Shown: positions 35,593 through 47,194, numbered from the stretch's first letter. The stretch is DNA of 64,000 bases from Flectonema sp. DT1601 (GCA_964019425.1 OZ025822.1:744001-808000); one strand, 5' to 3'. A program made the numbers and translations. Notes: generated by a model from the letters alone, not told the origin.

Positions 35593-36712
35593 GGAGGGCC
35601 TTAGCCAAAAGCTAACAGTCCAAATCTCACCTGGAAATTCAACTCCTTGTATTCCAGGGAAAGTTTGGTTTGTATACTTTATTTTTATTTTATTTTATTT
35701 AATTTGTTAAAAGAAAACAGGTAACTTTACATGAGCATCGGCTCGAACGGCTCTGGCGAAGCGAGTGAACGAGTCTGATTGCTGAGTATTGTATTCTGTT
35801 TTCTTGTTCTTTTTTTAATTTATTTCAAACAGGGCAACAGGGGGAAAGTTTGGTTTGTATCCCCTGGGTGTTTAGCGTCACCTGTTGAGGTGTAATGTAT
35901 TCTGTTTACTTCTATCCCTTTGTTTTTTTTTTTTTTTTTTTTATTTCAAACAGGACAGCAGGGGGAAAGTTTGTTTCGTACCCCCCGGGTGCTTAGCGTC
36001 ACCCTCCATGCGATGCTTGCGCAGGGAGAGCCAAGGGTCGAGAACCCTGGAGATTACCTTTGTTTCTTTTTGTGACTGGATTGCAGTGGCGCAACCCATC
36101 ACCCCACCTGTTGGTATCTTTTTATTTTTTTTTATTTAAAGAAAAAAGCAGGCTAAGTCGCCTGAGCTGGCATCGCCAGAATATTTAACTTCACATGGCA
36201 ATGTCAGCTCGTGAAGGGATCCAGTTGGATCAAAGGTTTTCTCCCCCCCCACTCTATTTATCGTCATTGGTGCGCACCTTCGAACAGGAAGGCCAACACT
36301 GACGGAATTTTTTTACTTCTCTTCCCAGGGTTGAACCTTGGGAAAAAAACAAACAATAAACACAGCGTAGACAAACACCCGCCGGACATCTGCAGAGCAG
36401 CGATCGATGTCGATGTCTTCGTTGTCGAACTTCCTGGCGTTTATGTTTTTGTTTTTAACAACAACACAACACCAACTAACAGGTTTGTCTCATTGCCCGT
36501 TCTTTCTTGTTTCCCTTTGCCGCCGGAAGAACGAAGGTCGACGGAGGTCCGAAGCATTGCTTGCGATGATGTTCCGGTATGTGTTGCGTCTCTGTTATTT
36601 GTTTGTTTCAACTCAATTGGTTCATCTCAGGTTTTAGAAGTCTTCGTCCTGTTCGTTGGGAAGGGCCTGAATCAAAAGTTCACTGCCCCTATTCCTCTCC
36701 CAAATTTCTTAC
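35593..36712 (+). repeat. Divergent T-like element ending in the shared 3' hairpin
   Basis: The first 53 bases are the 3' end of a T element. The rest is a distant relative of T: CTGGGTGTTTAGCGTCACC matches CTGGGTGTTTGGCATCACC of T, and CAGGCTAAGTC, AACTTCACAT and GGGATCCAGTTGGATC lie in the same order as their T counterparts. Internally a block of about 150 bases (around 35660, 35840 and 35950) is repeated two to three times. The 3' end has hairpin TGAAT-CAAAA-GTTCA at 36668-36682, the same shape as in T and the LINE. A 173-codon frame at 36211-36732 runs through it with no recognisable domain, and I do not call it a gene. Confidence 0.65.
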
Positions 36713-37164
36713 TCTTTTTATTTATTTTTTAAAGAAAAAAAACGGAAAATAGAAATTAGTCGACAAAGTCGAACGATAAAAAAAACAATGATAACATTGT
36801 TTATTCTTTTTTTATTTTTTTTTTATATTCTTTTTTATTAATTTTGAAAAAAAAACAATCAGTTTAGCGTCTTCACCAGGACGGGAAATAGAAAGTAATC
36901 GACATAGTCGATCGATAAAAAAAAAAACAATGATAACATTGTTTATTCTTTTTTTTTATTTTAAATTCTTTTTATTTATTTTTAAAGAAAAAAAACGGAA
37001 AATAGAAATTAGTCGACAAAGTCGAACGATAAAAAAAAGCAATGATAACATTGTTTATTCTATTTTTAATTTTTTTTTTTGTATTCTTTTTTATTAATTT
37101 TGAAAAAAAAAAAAACAATCAGTTTAGCGTCTTGACCAGGACGGAAAATAGAAAGTAATCGACA
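36713..37164 (-). repeat. LINE 3' UTR array fragment, minus strand
   Basis: Two to three array units of both alpha and beta type in reverse orientation, without the terminal hairpin end. A leftover piece of a LINE 3' UTR between the divergent T-like element and the next LINE terminus. Confidence 0.75.
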
Positions 37165-37563
37165 GAATTCGATAGAGTGGGAAGTAACGGACTGGGAGCT
37201 TTTGGCTCCTGCCCTATTCCCGATGTAAACTTTCTTTTTATTTTTTTTTTTTTTTTTTTTTAACAGGCCCAGAGGGCGATAATGACTGTTGCTGACCAAG
37301 GAATAATATTCAAATGAATTTTCGTTTCAAAGAAACGAACAGAATTAAGGGAGAGGCAGAGAAAAAAAAGAAAGAAAAGAAAAAAAAAATATGAAGAGGA
37401 AATAATCAAACATGAAAAAAATAAAAAAAAAAAAATAAAATATAAATAAAAAACGTTGTATGAAAAAGGAAAAAAAAGAAAAAAAAAAAAAAAAGACCAG
37501 AAAAGGAAAGAGAAAATGAAAAGGTATAATATTATTGTGGGGATATGAGGATAGCAGGGAGAT

Positions 37564-37600
<37 letters not shown>

Positions 37601-37713
37601 TTATTATTTAAAAAAAGGAAACAATCAGTTTAGCGTCTCGATCGGGACGGAAAATAGAAATTAATCGACATAGTCGATCGATAGAAAAAAAAACAATGAT
37701 AACATTGTTTATT

Positions 37714-37747
<34 letters not shown>

Positions 37748-38180
37748 CTTTTAATTATTTTAAAGAAAAAACAATCAGTTTAGCGTCTTGACCAGGACGG
37801 AAAATAGAAAGTGATCGACATAGTCGATCGATAAAAAAAACAATGATAACATTGTTTATTCATTTTTTTTTATTTTTTTTTAAATTCTTATTATTTATTT
37901 TTTAAAGAAAAAAAAAACGGAAAATAAAAATTAGTCGACAAAGTCGATCGATAAAAAAAACAATGATAACATTGTTTATTCTTTTTTTTTATTTTAAATT
38001 CTTTTTATTTATTTTTTAAAGAAAAAAAAACGGAAAATAGAAATTAGTCGACAAAGTCGAACGATAAAAAAAAACAATGATAACATTGTTTATTCTTTTT
38101 TTTGTATTTTTTTATATTCTTTTTTATTAATTTTGAAAAAAAAACAATCAGTTTAGCGTCTTGACCAGGACGGAAAATAG
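37165..38180 (-). mobile_element. 5'-truncated LINE 3' end, minus strand
   Basis: Minus-strand copy with the terminal hairpin (GGAGC-CAAAA-GCTCC) near 37193-37207 and the terminus at 37165, preceded on its own strand by T/A-rich sequence and a few array units. Its truncated 5' side abuts the terminus of the next minus-strand copy at 38181, so these two are also head to tail. Confidence 0.8.
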
Positions 38181-38584
38181 GAATTTCGATAAAGTGGGAA
38201 GTAACGGACTGGGAGCTTTTGGCTCCTGCCCTATTCCCGATGTAAACTTTCTTTTTATTTTTATTTTTTTTAACAGGCCCAAAGGGCGACAATGATGGTT
38301 GCTGACCAAGGAATAATATTCAAATGAATTTTCGTTTCAAAGAAACGAACAGAATTAAGAGAGAGGCAGAGGAAAAAAAAAAAAAAAAGAAAGAAAAGAA
38401 AAGAAAAAAAAAAAGAAGAGGAAATAATCAAACATGAAAAAAAAAAAAAAAAAAAAAATATATATATATAAATAAAAAACGTTGTATGAAAAAGGAAAGA
38501 AAAGAAAAAAAAAAGACCAGAAAAGGAAAGAGAAAATGAAAAGGTATAATATTATTGTGGGGATATGAGGGATAGCAGGGAGAT

Positions 38585-38615
<31 letters not shown>

Positions 38616-41262
38616 CTTATTTATTATTTAAAAAAAGGAAACAATCAGTTTAGCGTCTCGATCAGGACGGAAAATAGAAATTAATCGACATAGTTGATCG
38701 ATAGAAAAAAAAACTATGATAACATTGTTTATTCATTTTTTTTTTTTTTTTTTTTTTAAATCTTTTTAATTATTTTAAAGAAAAAACAATCAGTTTAGCG
38801 TCTTGACCAGGACGGAAAATAGTAAGTAATCGACATAGTCGATCGATAAAAAAAAAAAAACAATGATAACATTGTTTATTCCTTTTTTTTTTTTTTTATT
38901 CTTTTTATTTATTTTTAAAGAAAAAACAATCAGTTTAGCGTCTTGACCAGGACGGAAAATAGTAAGTAATCGACATAGTCGATCGATAAAAAAAAAAAAA
39001 CAATGATAACATTGTTTATTCCTTTTTTTTTTTTTTTATTCTTTTTATTTATTTTTAAAGAAAAAACAATCAGTTTAGCGTCCTGACCAGGACGGAAAAT
39101 AGAAAGTAATCGACATAGTCGATCGATAAAAAAAACAATGATAACATTGTTTATTCTTTTTTTTTTTTTTTTTTATTTTAATTCTTTTTATTTATTTTTT
39201 AAAAAGAAAAAAAATGGAAAATAGAAATTAGTCAACAAAGTCGAACGATAAAAAAAAACAATAATAACACTGTTTATTCTTTTTTTTTTTATTTTTTTTA
39301 TATTCTTTTTTATTAATTTTGAAAAAAAAAACAATCAGTTTAGCGTCTTGACCAGGACGGAAAATAGAAAGTAATCGACATAGTCGATCGATAAAAAAAC
39401 AATGATAACATTGTTTATTCTTTTTTTTTTTTTTATTTTAAATTCTTTTTATTTATTTTTTAAAGAAAAAAAAACGGAAAATAGAAATTAGTCGACAAAG
39501 TCGAACGATAAAAAAAAACAATGATAACATTGTTTATTCTTTTTTTTGTATTTTTTTATATTCTTTTTTATTAATTTTGAAAAAAAAACAATCAGTTTAG
39601 CGTCTTGACCAGGACGGAAAATAGAAAGTAATCGACATAGTCGATCGATAAAAAAAACAATGATAACATTGTTTATTCTTTTTTTTTTTTTTTTTTTTTA
39701 AATTCTTTTTATTAATTTTTTAAAGAAAAAAAACGGAAAATAGAAATTAGTCAACAAAGTCGAACGATAAAAAAAAACAATGATAACATTGTTTATTCTT
39801 TTTTTTTATTTTTTTTTTTTTAATATTTTTTTTTTATTTTGAAAAAAAAAACAATCAGTTTAGCGTCTTGACCAGGACGGAAAATAGAAAGTAATCGACA
39901 TAGTCGATCGATAAAAAAAACAATGATAACATTGTTTATTCTTTTTTTTGTATTTTTTTTATATTCTTTTTTATTAATTTTGAAAAAAAAACAATCAGTT
40001 TAGCGTCTTGACCAGGACGGAAAATAGAAAGTAATCGACATAGTCGATCGATAAAAAAAACAATGATAACATTGTTTATTCTTTTTTTTTTTTTTTTTTT
40101 TTAAATTCTTTTTATTTATTTTTTAAAGAAAAAAAACGGAAAATAGAAATTAGTCAACAAAGTCGAACGATAAAAAAAAACAATGATAACATTGTTTATT
40201 CTTTTTTTTTATTTTTTTTTTTTTAATATTTTTTTTTTATTTTGAAAAAAAAAACAATCAGTTTAGCGTCTTGACCAGGACGGAAAATAGAAAGTAATCG
40301 ACATAGTCGATCGATAAAAAAAACAATGATAACATTGTTTATTCTTTTTTTTTTTTTTTTTTTTTAAATTCTTTTTATTTATTTTTTAAAGAAAAAAAAC
40401 GGAAAATAGAAATTAGTCAACAAAGTCGAACGATAAAAAAAAAACAATGATAACATTGTTTATTCTTTTTTTTTATTTTTTTTTTTTTAATATTTTTTTT
40501 TTATTTTGAAAAAAAAAACAATCAGTTTAGCGTCTTGACCAGGACGGAAAATAGAAAGTAATCGACATAGTCGATCGATAAAAAAACAATGATAACATTG
40601 TTTATTCTTTTTTTTTATTTTAAATTCTTTTTATTCATTTTTTAAAGAAAAAAAACGGAAAATAGAAATTAGTCGACAAAGTCGAACGATAAAAAAAAAA
40701 ACAATGATAACATTGTTTATTCTTTTTTTTTTTGTATTTTTTTTAATATTCTTTTTTATTAATTTTGAAAAAAAAAAACAATCAGTTTAGCGTCTTGACC
40801 AGGACGGAAAATAGAAAGTGATCGACATAGTCGATCGATAAAAAAACAATGATAACATTGTTTATTCTTTTTTTTTATTTTAAATTCTTTTTATTTATTT
40901 TTTAAAGAAAAAAAAAAACGGAAAATAGAAATTAGTCGACAAAGTCGAACGATAAAAAAAAACAATGATAACATTGTTTATTCTTTTTTTTGTATTTTTT
41001 TATATTCTTTTTTATTAATTTTGAAAAAAAAACAATCAGTTTAGCGTCTTGACCAGGACGGAAAATAGAAAGTAATCGACATAGTCGATCGATAAAAAAA
41101 CAATGATAACATTGTTTATTCTTTTTTTTATTTTAAATTCTTTTTATTTATTTTTTAAAGAAAAAAAAACGGAAAATAGAAATTAGTCGACAAAGTCGAA
41201 CGATAAAAAAAAACAATGATAACATTGTTTATTCTATTTTTAATTTTTTTTTTTGTATTCTT
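38181..41262 (-). mobile_element. 5'-truncated LINE 3' end with long hairpin array, minus strand
   Basis: Starts with the conserved terminus at 38181 and continues through the terminal region into about 20 array units on the minus strand. Within it, 38800-39050 and 39880-40560 contain repeated blocks of array units, so the array has also grown by internal duplication. No gene found. Confidence 0.8.
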
Positions 41263-41353
41263 TTTTATAACTTCACATATGTACTATGAACGATGAGAGA
41301 TCCAGTGGGATCACTCAGGGTCTAGTAGAGACCACCAATGTTGTGCGTTGATA
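41263..41353 (+). repeat. T element fragment inside the array
   Basis: A 91-base internal piece of family T (TATAACTTCACATA ... GTTGTGCGTTGATA) between a minus-strand array and a plus-strand array. It has neither end of the element, so it is a recombination scar or a doubly truncated copy. Confidence 0.8.
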
Positions 41354-42271
41354 TTTAAAATAAAAAAGAATAAACAATGTTATCATTGTTTTTTTATCGA
41401 TCGACTATGTCGATTACTTTCTATTTTCCGTCCTGGTCAAGACGCTAAACTGATTGTTTTTTTTTTTTTTTCAAAATTAATAAAAAAGAATATAAAAAAA
41501 ATACAAAAAAAAGAATAAACAATGTTATCATTGTTTTTTTTTATCGTTCGACTTTGTCGACAAATTTCTATTTTCCGTTTTTTTCTATAAAAAATAAATA
41601 AAAAGAATTTAAAATAAAAAAAAAGAATAAACAATGTTATCATTGTTTTCTTATCGATCGACTATGTCGATCACTTTCTATTTTCCGTCCTGGTCAAGAC
41701 GCTAAACTGATTGTTTTTTTTTCAAAATTAATTAAAAAAAAATAAAAAAAAAATAAAAAAAAAGAATAAACAATGTTATCATTGTTTTTTTATCGTTCGA
41801 CTTTGTCGACTAATTTCTATTTTCCGTTTTTTTTTCTTTAAAAAATAAATAAAAAGAATTTTAAAAAAAAAAGATTAAACAATGTTATCATTGTTTTTTT
41901 ATCGATCGACTATGTCGATTACTTTCTATTTTCCGTCCTGGTCAAGACGCTAAACTTATTGTTTTTTCTTTAAAAAATAAATAAAAAGAATAAAAAAAAA
42001 AAAAAAAAAAAAAAAGAATAAACAATGTTATCATTGTTTTTTTTATCGATCGACTATGTCGATCACTTTCTATTTCCCGTCCTGGTCAGGACGCTAAACT
42101 GATTGTTTTTTCTTTAAAAATAAATAAAAAGAATAAAAAAAAAAAAAAAAAAAAGAATAAACAATGTTATCATTGTTTTTTTTTTATCGATCGACTATGT
42201 CGATTACTTTCTATTTTCCGTCCTGGTCAGGACGCTAAACTGATTGTTTTTTCTTTAAAAATAATAAAAAG

Positions 42272-42305
<34 letters not shown>

Positions 42306-42646
42306 AATAAACAATGTTATCATTGTTTTTTTATCGATCGACTATGTCGATCACTTTCTATTTTCCGTCCTGGTCAAGACGCTAAACTGATTGTTTTTTT
42401 TTCAAAATTAATAAAAAAGAATACAAAAAAAAATAAAAAAAAAAGAATAAACAATGTTATCATTGTTTTTTTTTTATCGTTCGACTTTGTTGACTAATTT
42501 CTATTTTCCGTTATTTTTTTTTTTTTTTTTTAAAAAATAAATAAAAAGAATTTAAAAAAAAAAAAAAAAGAATAAACAATGTTATCATTGTTTTTTTATC
42601 GATCGACTATGTCGATCACTTTCTATTTTCCGTCCTGGTCAAGACG
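41354..42646 (+). repeat. LINE 3' UTR array, plus strand, left of the VIPER-like element
   Basis: Plus-strand array units of both types. The array is cut at CAAGACG (42646) by the VIPER-like element and continues at 47745 with CTAAACTG, the next bases of the same unit. Confidence 0.85.
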
Positions 42647-42932
42647 TCAAAATTCCATTTAGGTAATTTGCCACCGAAACTGAGCACCAAACAAAAACCG
42701 CCGTCAGCGGGTTTTGAACCCTCGACCGCCATTCTTTCAGACCGGCGTTCTATCAATTGAGCTATGTAGCCACATAATCGCCGTTCCTTTTTTATTTATT
42801 TAGTCGCCGTTCCTTTATTTATTTATATAGGTCAATGTCTCTATTAGTTTTCTGACGATATCAAATATTTCTATCCCTTTATCAGTTCTCACACCCCTGT
42901 CTTCATCACAAGAAAACTTATATAAATTAAGT
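42647..42932 (+). repeat. Split direct repeat A1 of the VIPER-like element
   Basis: 286 bases, repeated as A2 at 47276-47561 with no difference that I could see. It begins TCAAAATTCCATTTAGG and ends just before the gag-like ORF. It contains a tRNA-like sequence on the minus strand. Confidence 0.9.
42699..42771 (-). tRNA. tRNA-Phe(GAA)-like sequence in repeat A1
   Basis: Read on the minus strand from 42771, the bases fit the tRNA numbering exactly for 72 positions plus a discriminator base. T8, A14, T33 and TTCAA at 54-58 are in place, and the anticodon loop CTGAAAG gives GAA (Phe). Pairing is imperfect: acceptor 4 of 7, D stem 3 of 4, anticodon stem 4 of 5 (one G-U), T stem 4 of 5. A run of five T follows two bases after the end, as at a Pol III terminator. 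It could be a decayed tRNA taken up by the element, or a chance resemblance; the full layout makes chance less likely. Confidence 0.45.
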
Positions 42933-42938
42933 TAAATA

Positions 42939-44180
42939 ATGACTCGTGTAAATTTTGAGTTCCCTGAGTTCTTAATTGAGACTTGGAAGGCGCAGATGGG
43001 TGAGGAACCACCAAAGAAGCTCGATAATATCAATCTGGACGAGCTGGTTGCAAGCATCCCCTTTAGCATCGACTTAAGTACATTGAGATCCGACAAGGAG
43101 ACAAGAAGGTTGATCCAAGGCACACTGGCCATGTGTCTCGGGATCTCCAATGATGCGGCCAAGACACTTTCGATGAATAAGTGTCTAGTAATACTTGGTG
43201 TGTTATCAAGGAGCCGCCTGCAGTTGGTCAACCAGAGCGCCGCCCGGATGAGCGAGCGGATATCTAAGGGGGGGTCGGATAGGCTGGTGACGCACGACGA
43301 GGCGGAGGATGCGATGGGATCGCTGCAGCAGAGCACAGACACACTGAGAAGTGATACCAAGCAGGGGTTCGACTCGCTGAGAAGCGAAACGCAGACGGCG
43401 TTTAGCCAGTATCAGAGGGAGAGCCAATCAGTGAGGAGAAGGGTTGGGGAGGCCACTGAAAAAGCCGAGAACATCGGAGGCATGTGGGAGGCCTTCAGAG
43501 AACAACAGACCCAACAACAACAACAACAAGCTAGCGTTATCCAGCAAATCACACAACAGCAGAGAGATCAGCAAAAGCAGAATGCGGAAGTGATCCAAAA
43601 GATATTACAAGAAATAGCAGATCTGAAGAACGGGTTGACTACGGCTCAACAAGTTCCAGTAGTCGGGGGAGCAGCACAGCAACTACCAGCACCGGGGTCG
43701 AACGAAGCGATGACACGGGAGGTGACTGATCCGTCTGCAGGCAGGGATGTAACAAAGTGGGCATCCGTTATGAAGTCAGGAAAGACCGAGGCACTGATCC
43801 ATGGGATCAGGGAGCGATATGTGAACGGTCTGGAGTACAAGGTTGGTGGGGGCCAGCTACTTGGCTTCTTCAGGCAGTTGAAGAACTTCGTTCTCGGTTT
43901 GGAGTACGTTGAAGGGTGGGAGGAGAACCCGCACTTTGTGGAGTTGGGGAACGAGCTGTTGGAGCAACTGCGGATGCAGTATTACTTTTGCAAGGATGGT
44001 ACGAAGAGATCAGAGTTGGAGATGATCTTAGAAGTTGCATCGGAGGACCCTCTGGAGAAAGCAAACGCAATAGCGAAGAGAAATAGAAATGCGAAGATGC
44101 AACAACCGAAACGGAAAGGGGGGAGATCGTTTGTCTCTACGTATCCATCGTCGGGAAACGGGAGAGGGTTCGCGAAGTGA
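42939..44180 (+). CDS. Gag-like ORF1 of the VIPER-like element
   Basis: 413 codons starting at the ATG a few bases after A1. The N-terminal third has no motif I recognise. Residues about 120-230 are rich in Q, E, K and heptad-like spacing (runs of Q around 188-200), suggesting a coiled coil. The C-terminal part ends in a basic K/R/G-rich stretch. By position it is the gag-like (capsid-like) gene of the DIRS/VIPER group. No zinc knuckle is seen. Confidence 0.75.
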   Translation: MTRVNFEFPEFLIETWKAQMGEEPPKKLDNINLDELVASIPFSIDLSTLRSDKETRRLIQGTLAMCLGISNDAAKTLSMNKCLVILGVLSRSRLQLVNQSAARMSERISKGGSDRLVTHDEAEDAMGSLQQSTDTLRSDTKQGFDSLRSETQTAFSQYQRESQSVRRRVGEATEKAENIGGMWEAFREQQTQQQQQQASVIQQITQQQRDQQKQNAEVIQKILQEIADLKNGLTTAQQVPVVGGAAQQLPAPGSNEAMTREVTDPSAGRDVTKWASVMKSGKTEALIHGIRERYVNGLEYKVGGGQLLGFFRQLKNFVLGLEYVEGWEENPHFVELGNELLEQLRMQYYFCKDGTKRSELEMILEVASEDPLEKANAIAKRNRNAKMQQPKRKGGRSFVSTYPSSGNGRGFAK

Positions 44181-44249
44181 CCAGCCGACCGGACCCTGCA
44201 AGTAACAACAAAACCAACGTTCCTAAAACGAAGGTTAGACACGCAAGTA

Positions 44250-45464
44250 TTGGAAACATCCCCATTGCCAAAGTTAAAGTTGAGAAAGCCCGCAAGACTT
44301 ATGCAGAAGCACTCAAGACAGGTGTTGAGGAGCAGCCGACTAAAAGCAAGGTTAGGAGGATCTGTAAGTTTAATCGTTCAAGACCCGGACAACATTGTAA
44401 AATCCGCAGTCCGAGGATTCCCCAGCGGAAGGGAGATGAAAATAAGCTCAGTTGGAACAGAAGAGATCGCAGATTCAACGGAAACAATGCCCTCAGAAGG
44501 ATTAGAAGGAAATGTGGTTGGGAAGATCCTGTTGGACATGATGGAGGGATGCCCAGAGGGGACGAAGAGGCGGCATGCCGAGGATTCCGTCACATACATG
44601 GAGGCGACAGAAAAGCTTCAAGAAACACTGGAGAAGATGTGGGCCTCAAAGACAACAGCAAGCAGGCGGAATCTGTGGAGAAGATTTCGGGCCTGGGCAA
44701 GGGAAAAGGAGAAACCAGCAAACGCAAGCTCGGCTGTTCTGTTCGTGATGGCGACAGGTGTGGCAGTGCAAGGGCTTCTCTCTTATGCAAAGAGTCTGTC
44801 TGCAGTGATGGGGAGGATCGGAATAGAAAACGGACCGCTGTTGAGCTTGGCTGCAGCACTGAGGGCGAACGGGGCGGCAATACCGCTGGAACAGGCAACG
44901 CCAATGACAAGTTTCGACCTGGTGGATTGGGCAAGGGGGCAAGACTTAAAGACCCACTTGGCAATGCTAGTGTGCTGGAAGACTGCATCAAGATGGGGCG
45001 AGACCGCAGCGCTCTCAAGGGACCAGTTCATCTCTGTAAGTCCGTCAGAGATCATTATAGATTGGTTCCGCACGCCGAAGGGAAGGAGGGCAAACCCTTA
45101 CTCGCCAAGCAGATGGACGGTGATAAAGGGGAATCACACAGAAGAGATAAAGATCTTGCTGGATGCGATGGGGGAGTTCAAAAAACTACACCCGTGGGAC
45201 ACGTCAAAATTAGTGAAAACGTTCCAGCAGGACGGCAGGATGAAAAGATACACCGCCCACTCAATAAAAAGAGGTGCGATAAGTCATCTGTTGGAGGTTC
45301 TGGCATCGGACCAAGAGCAGCAAGGACTCACAGAAGGGCTGATAAGCAGGCTGGCCAAGCATGCAGGAGTGTCGGCCCTTTCAGACACCACGCTGAGGTA
45401 CGGCGGAAACCCAATTGCAATGGCGAGGGCGTTAAAGACAGGGGATGTCACCTGTTTCCTGTAG
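44250..45464 (+). CDS. Tyrosine recombinase of the VIPER-like element
   Basis: About 404 open codons (start not settled; the first codon of the frame is TTG). The C-terminal half shows the family's core: KTASRWGETAAL with the first catalytic arginine, HSIKRGAISHL with the H-x-x-R box, and RLAKHAG...TLRYGG with the final histidine and tyrosine region. The enzyme joins the circular DNA copy to the target and explains the absence of a target duplication. It lies between gag and RT, as in VIPER, and not after RT as in DIRS and Ngaro. Confidence 0.85.
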   Translation: METSPLPKLKLRKPARLMQKHSRQVLRSSRLKARLGGSVSLIVQDPDNIVKSAVRGFPSGREMKISSVGTEEIADSTETMPSEGLEGNVVGKILLDMMEGCPEGTKRRHAEDSVTYMEATEKLQETLEKMWASKTTASRRNLWRRFRAWAREKEKPANASSAVLFVMATGVAVQGLLSYAKSLSAVMGRIGIENGPLLSLAAALRANGAAIPLEQATPMTSFDLVDWARGQDLKTHLAMLVCWKTASRWGETAALSRDQFISVSPSEIIIDWFRTPKGRRANPYSPSRWTVIKGNHTEEIKILLDAMGEFKKLHPWDTSKLVKTFQQDGRMKRYTAHSIKRGAISHLLEVLASDQEQQGLTEGLISRLAKHAGVSALSDTTLRYGGNPIAMARALKTGDVTCFL

Positions 45465-47194
45465 TTGATAGATCAAAGAATGCGAGTGAACGGGATGTGA
45501 TGCGGGGCGTAGCAGCGCAGTTCACGCACAGAACAAAGAGCACGCGCATCCCCATAACGAAGGAGGAGATATCTTCACCACTACATGTGGCCCCTACACC
45601 TAAGATGGATGTTTCAGCTGTAAGGGGGAGGATGTTGCCATCGGTCCTGAAGAGGTTTGATTATGTTTGGAACCTCACCTTCTTTCCTAGGGATTCTTCT
45701 GTCAATGCACGGCTCTCGAAGAGGGCAACTTCGAAGTTGGCAGAGAAACATGCAAGAGAATTGGTTGAGTGTGGTATTGCAGTGCCGAGTGATTCTGTAC
45801 CGCTGTCTCGGAATGTACCATTTACAGTGTATGAGGAGAGGGAGACGGGGAACAGACAGCGGTTCATCCTCTGGACAAAAGAGCAGAACGAACTGATCTC
45901 GTCTGGGGGATATGAACCATTCGTTCCACTGCAGCACATTTCTTGTTACCTGGATGCTGTACATTCGGAGGTGGCATCCTGCAGGGACTTCAAGACTGGA
46001 TTCTACCAGGTCTGCATACCTGAGGAGTCAACTTCACTCTTCAGTTTCTCTGATTCGGCTGGGAAGGTTTATTCTTTGACTCGACTTCCGATGGGTCATG
46101 TGTGTGCCCCAGAATTGATGAACACCATCGCTGCAGTAGTTGCTGGTGACCCGCTGTTCGTTAAGAAAGAATTTGCGGAGGAGGAAGTTGGGATTCACTG
46201 GTGGATCGATAACATTAGGTTATTTGGTCCCAAGGAGAAGGTTAAATGCGCAGCTGAGAGGATGGACTCCTTTGCCAGAATGGCATACATCACATGGAAA
46301 CCAAGTGATACTGTGGATCTCTCTCCGGAGTATGAGTTCTTGGGGGTCACCTTTGATCACCATACGGACAGGGTGAGCTTGGGGACCAAGATTGGGAGAA
46401 AAATCAAGAACACCAACCTTGATTCATTGACTGCATCGGAGTTGGAGTCCTTAGGAGGTCGCCTGTTGCATGCCAGCTCCATTGTTGGAGTTCCACCTGG
46501 GAAGTACTGGTTTAGCTTGAAGTATCTTCGCAGGGTCACAAATTACTTGAACAAGGGGACCCTACAAGTACAGCAGGTACTAAAATTGCCCCGTTCAGTA
46601 AGGAGGGAATTAGAAATGTGGACCGGTGCTGTGCAGAAGGAGAGAATAATTATGCCTGAGCAGAAAGAGGGGAGGACTGCCGAAGTGTTTGTAGATGCCT
46701 CATTGCAGGGATGGGGAGGTGTCATCGTTTGGAAAACAGGTGAGCTGGAAATTCTTGGTGCGGCATGGCCTGCTGGTGAAGACCGACATATAAATATCCT
46801 TGAAGCGGACGCTCTTGGACAGACACTCAAAGGAATTGCAAAGGCCGACCACCTTTCCATCTGGGTTGACAACACTACAGTTTGTGGTGCTTTTAGGAAG
46901 AAGATGTGTGTTCGCTCACACAGTCTCAACAGGTGTTTGATAACTGCGATTGAATGCCTTTTAGTTTTGAAATGTTCCTACTCCCTTGCCTGGGTAAGCA
47001 CGAAGCTAAACCCAGCAGACATTCCTTCTCGAGAGGAAGTCTCACACGGAACGAGAGCGAAGGTTGAACAAGCGTTGGGGTCGTTCTTTAACTCGCGTGG
47101 TGGTGGTGGTGCCGGTGTCCCGTCGAATCGAAACGGCCCGGTACAACCCCTACGCAGAAGTAATCTGCACCACAGTGTAGATTCTTCTTTGTGA
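45465..47194 (+). CDS. Reverse transcriptase/RNase H of the VIPER-like element
   Basis: Approximate limits of the recognisable product; the start is not settled. RT motifs include FKTGFYQVCIP, LTRLPMGHVCAPE and the WIDNIRLFG region, followed by FLGVTFD. RNase H follows: AEVFVDASLQGWGG, ILEADALGQ, WVDNTTVCG and LNPADIPSRE. The arrangement is that of the DIRS-order RT/RNase H. The stop lies inside repeat B1. The same frame is also open upstream, across the recombinase gene; I take that upstream part as a shadow of the recombinase. Confidence 0.85.

Noticed and set aside
36211-36732. 173-codon ORF
   Set aside because: Runs through a divergent repeat and its terminal hairpin; composition is not protein-like and no domain is seen.
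44177-45460. Upstream 430 codons of the long RT/RNase H frame as a separate protein
   Set aside because: Lies over the recombinase gene in another frame, rich in K, R and G, without motifs; treated as a shadow.
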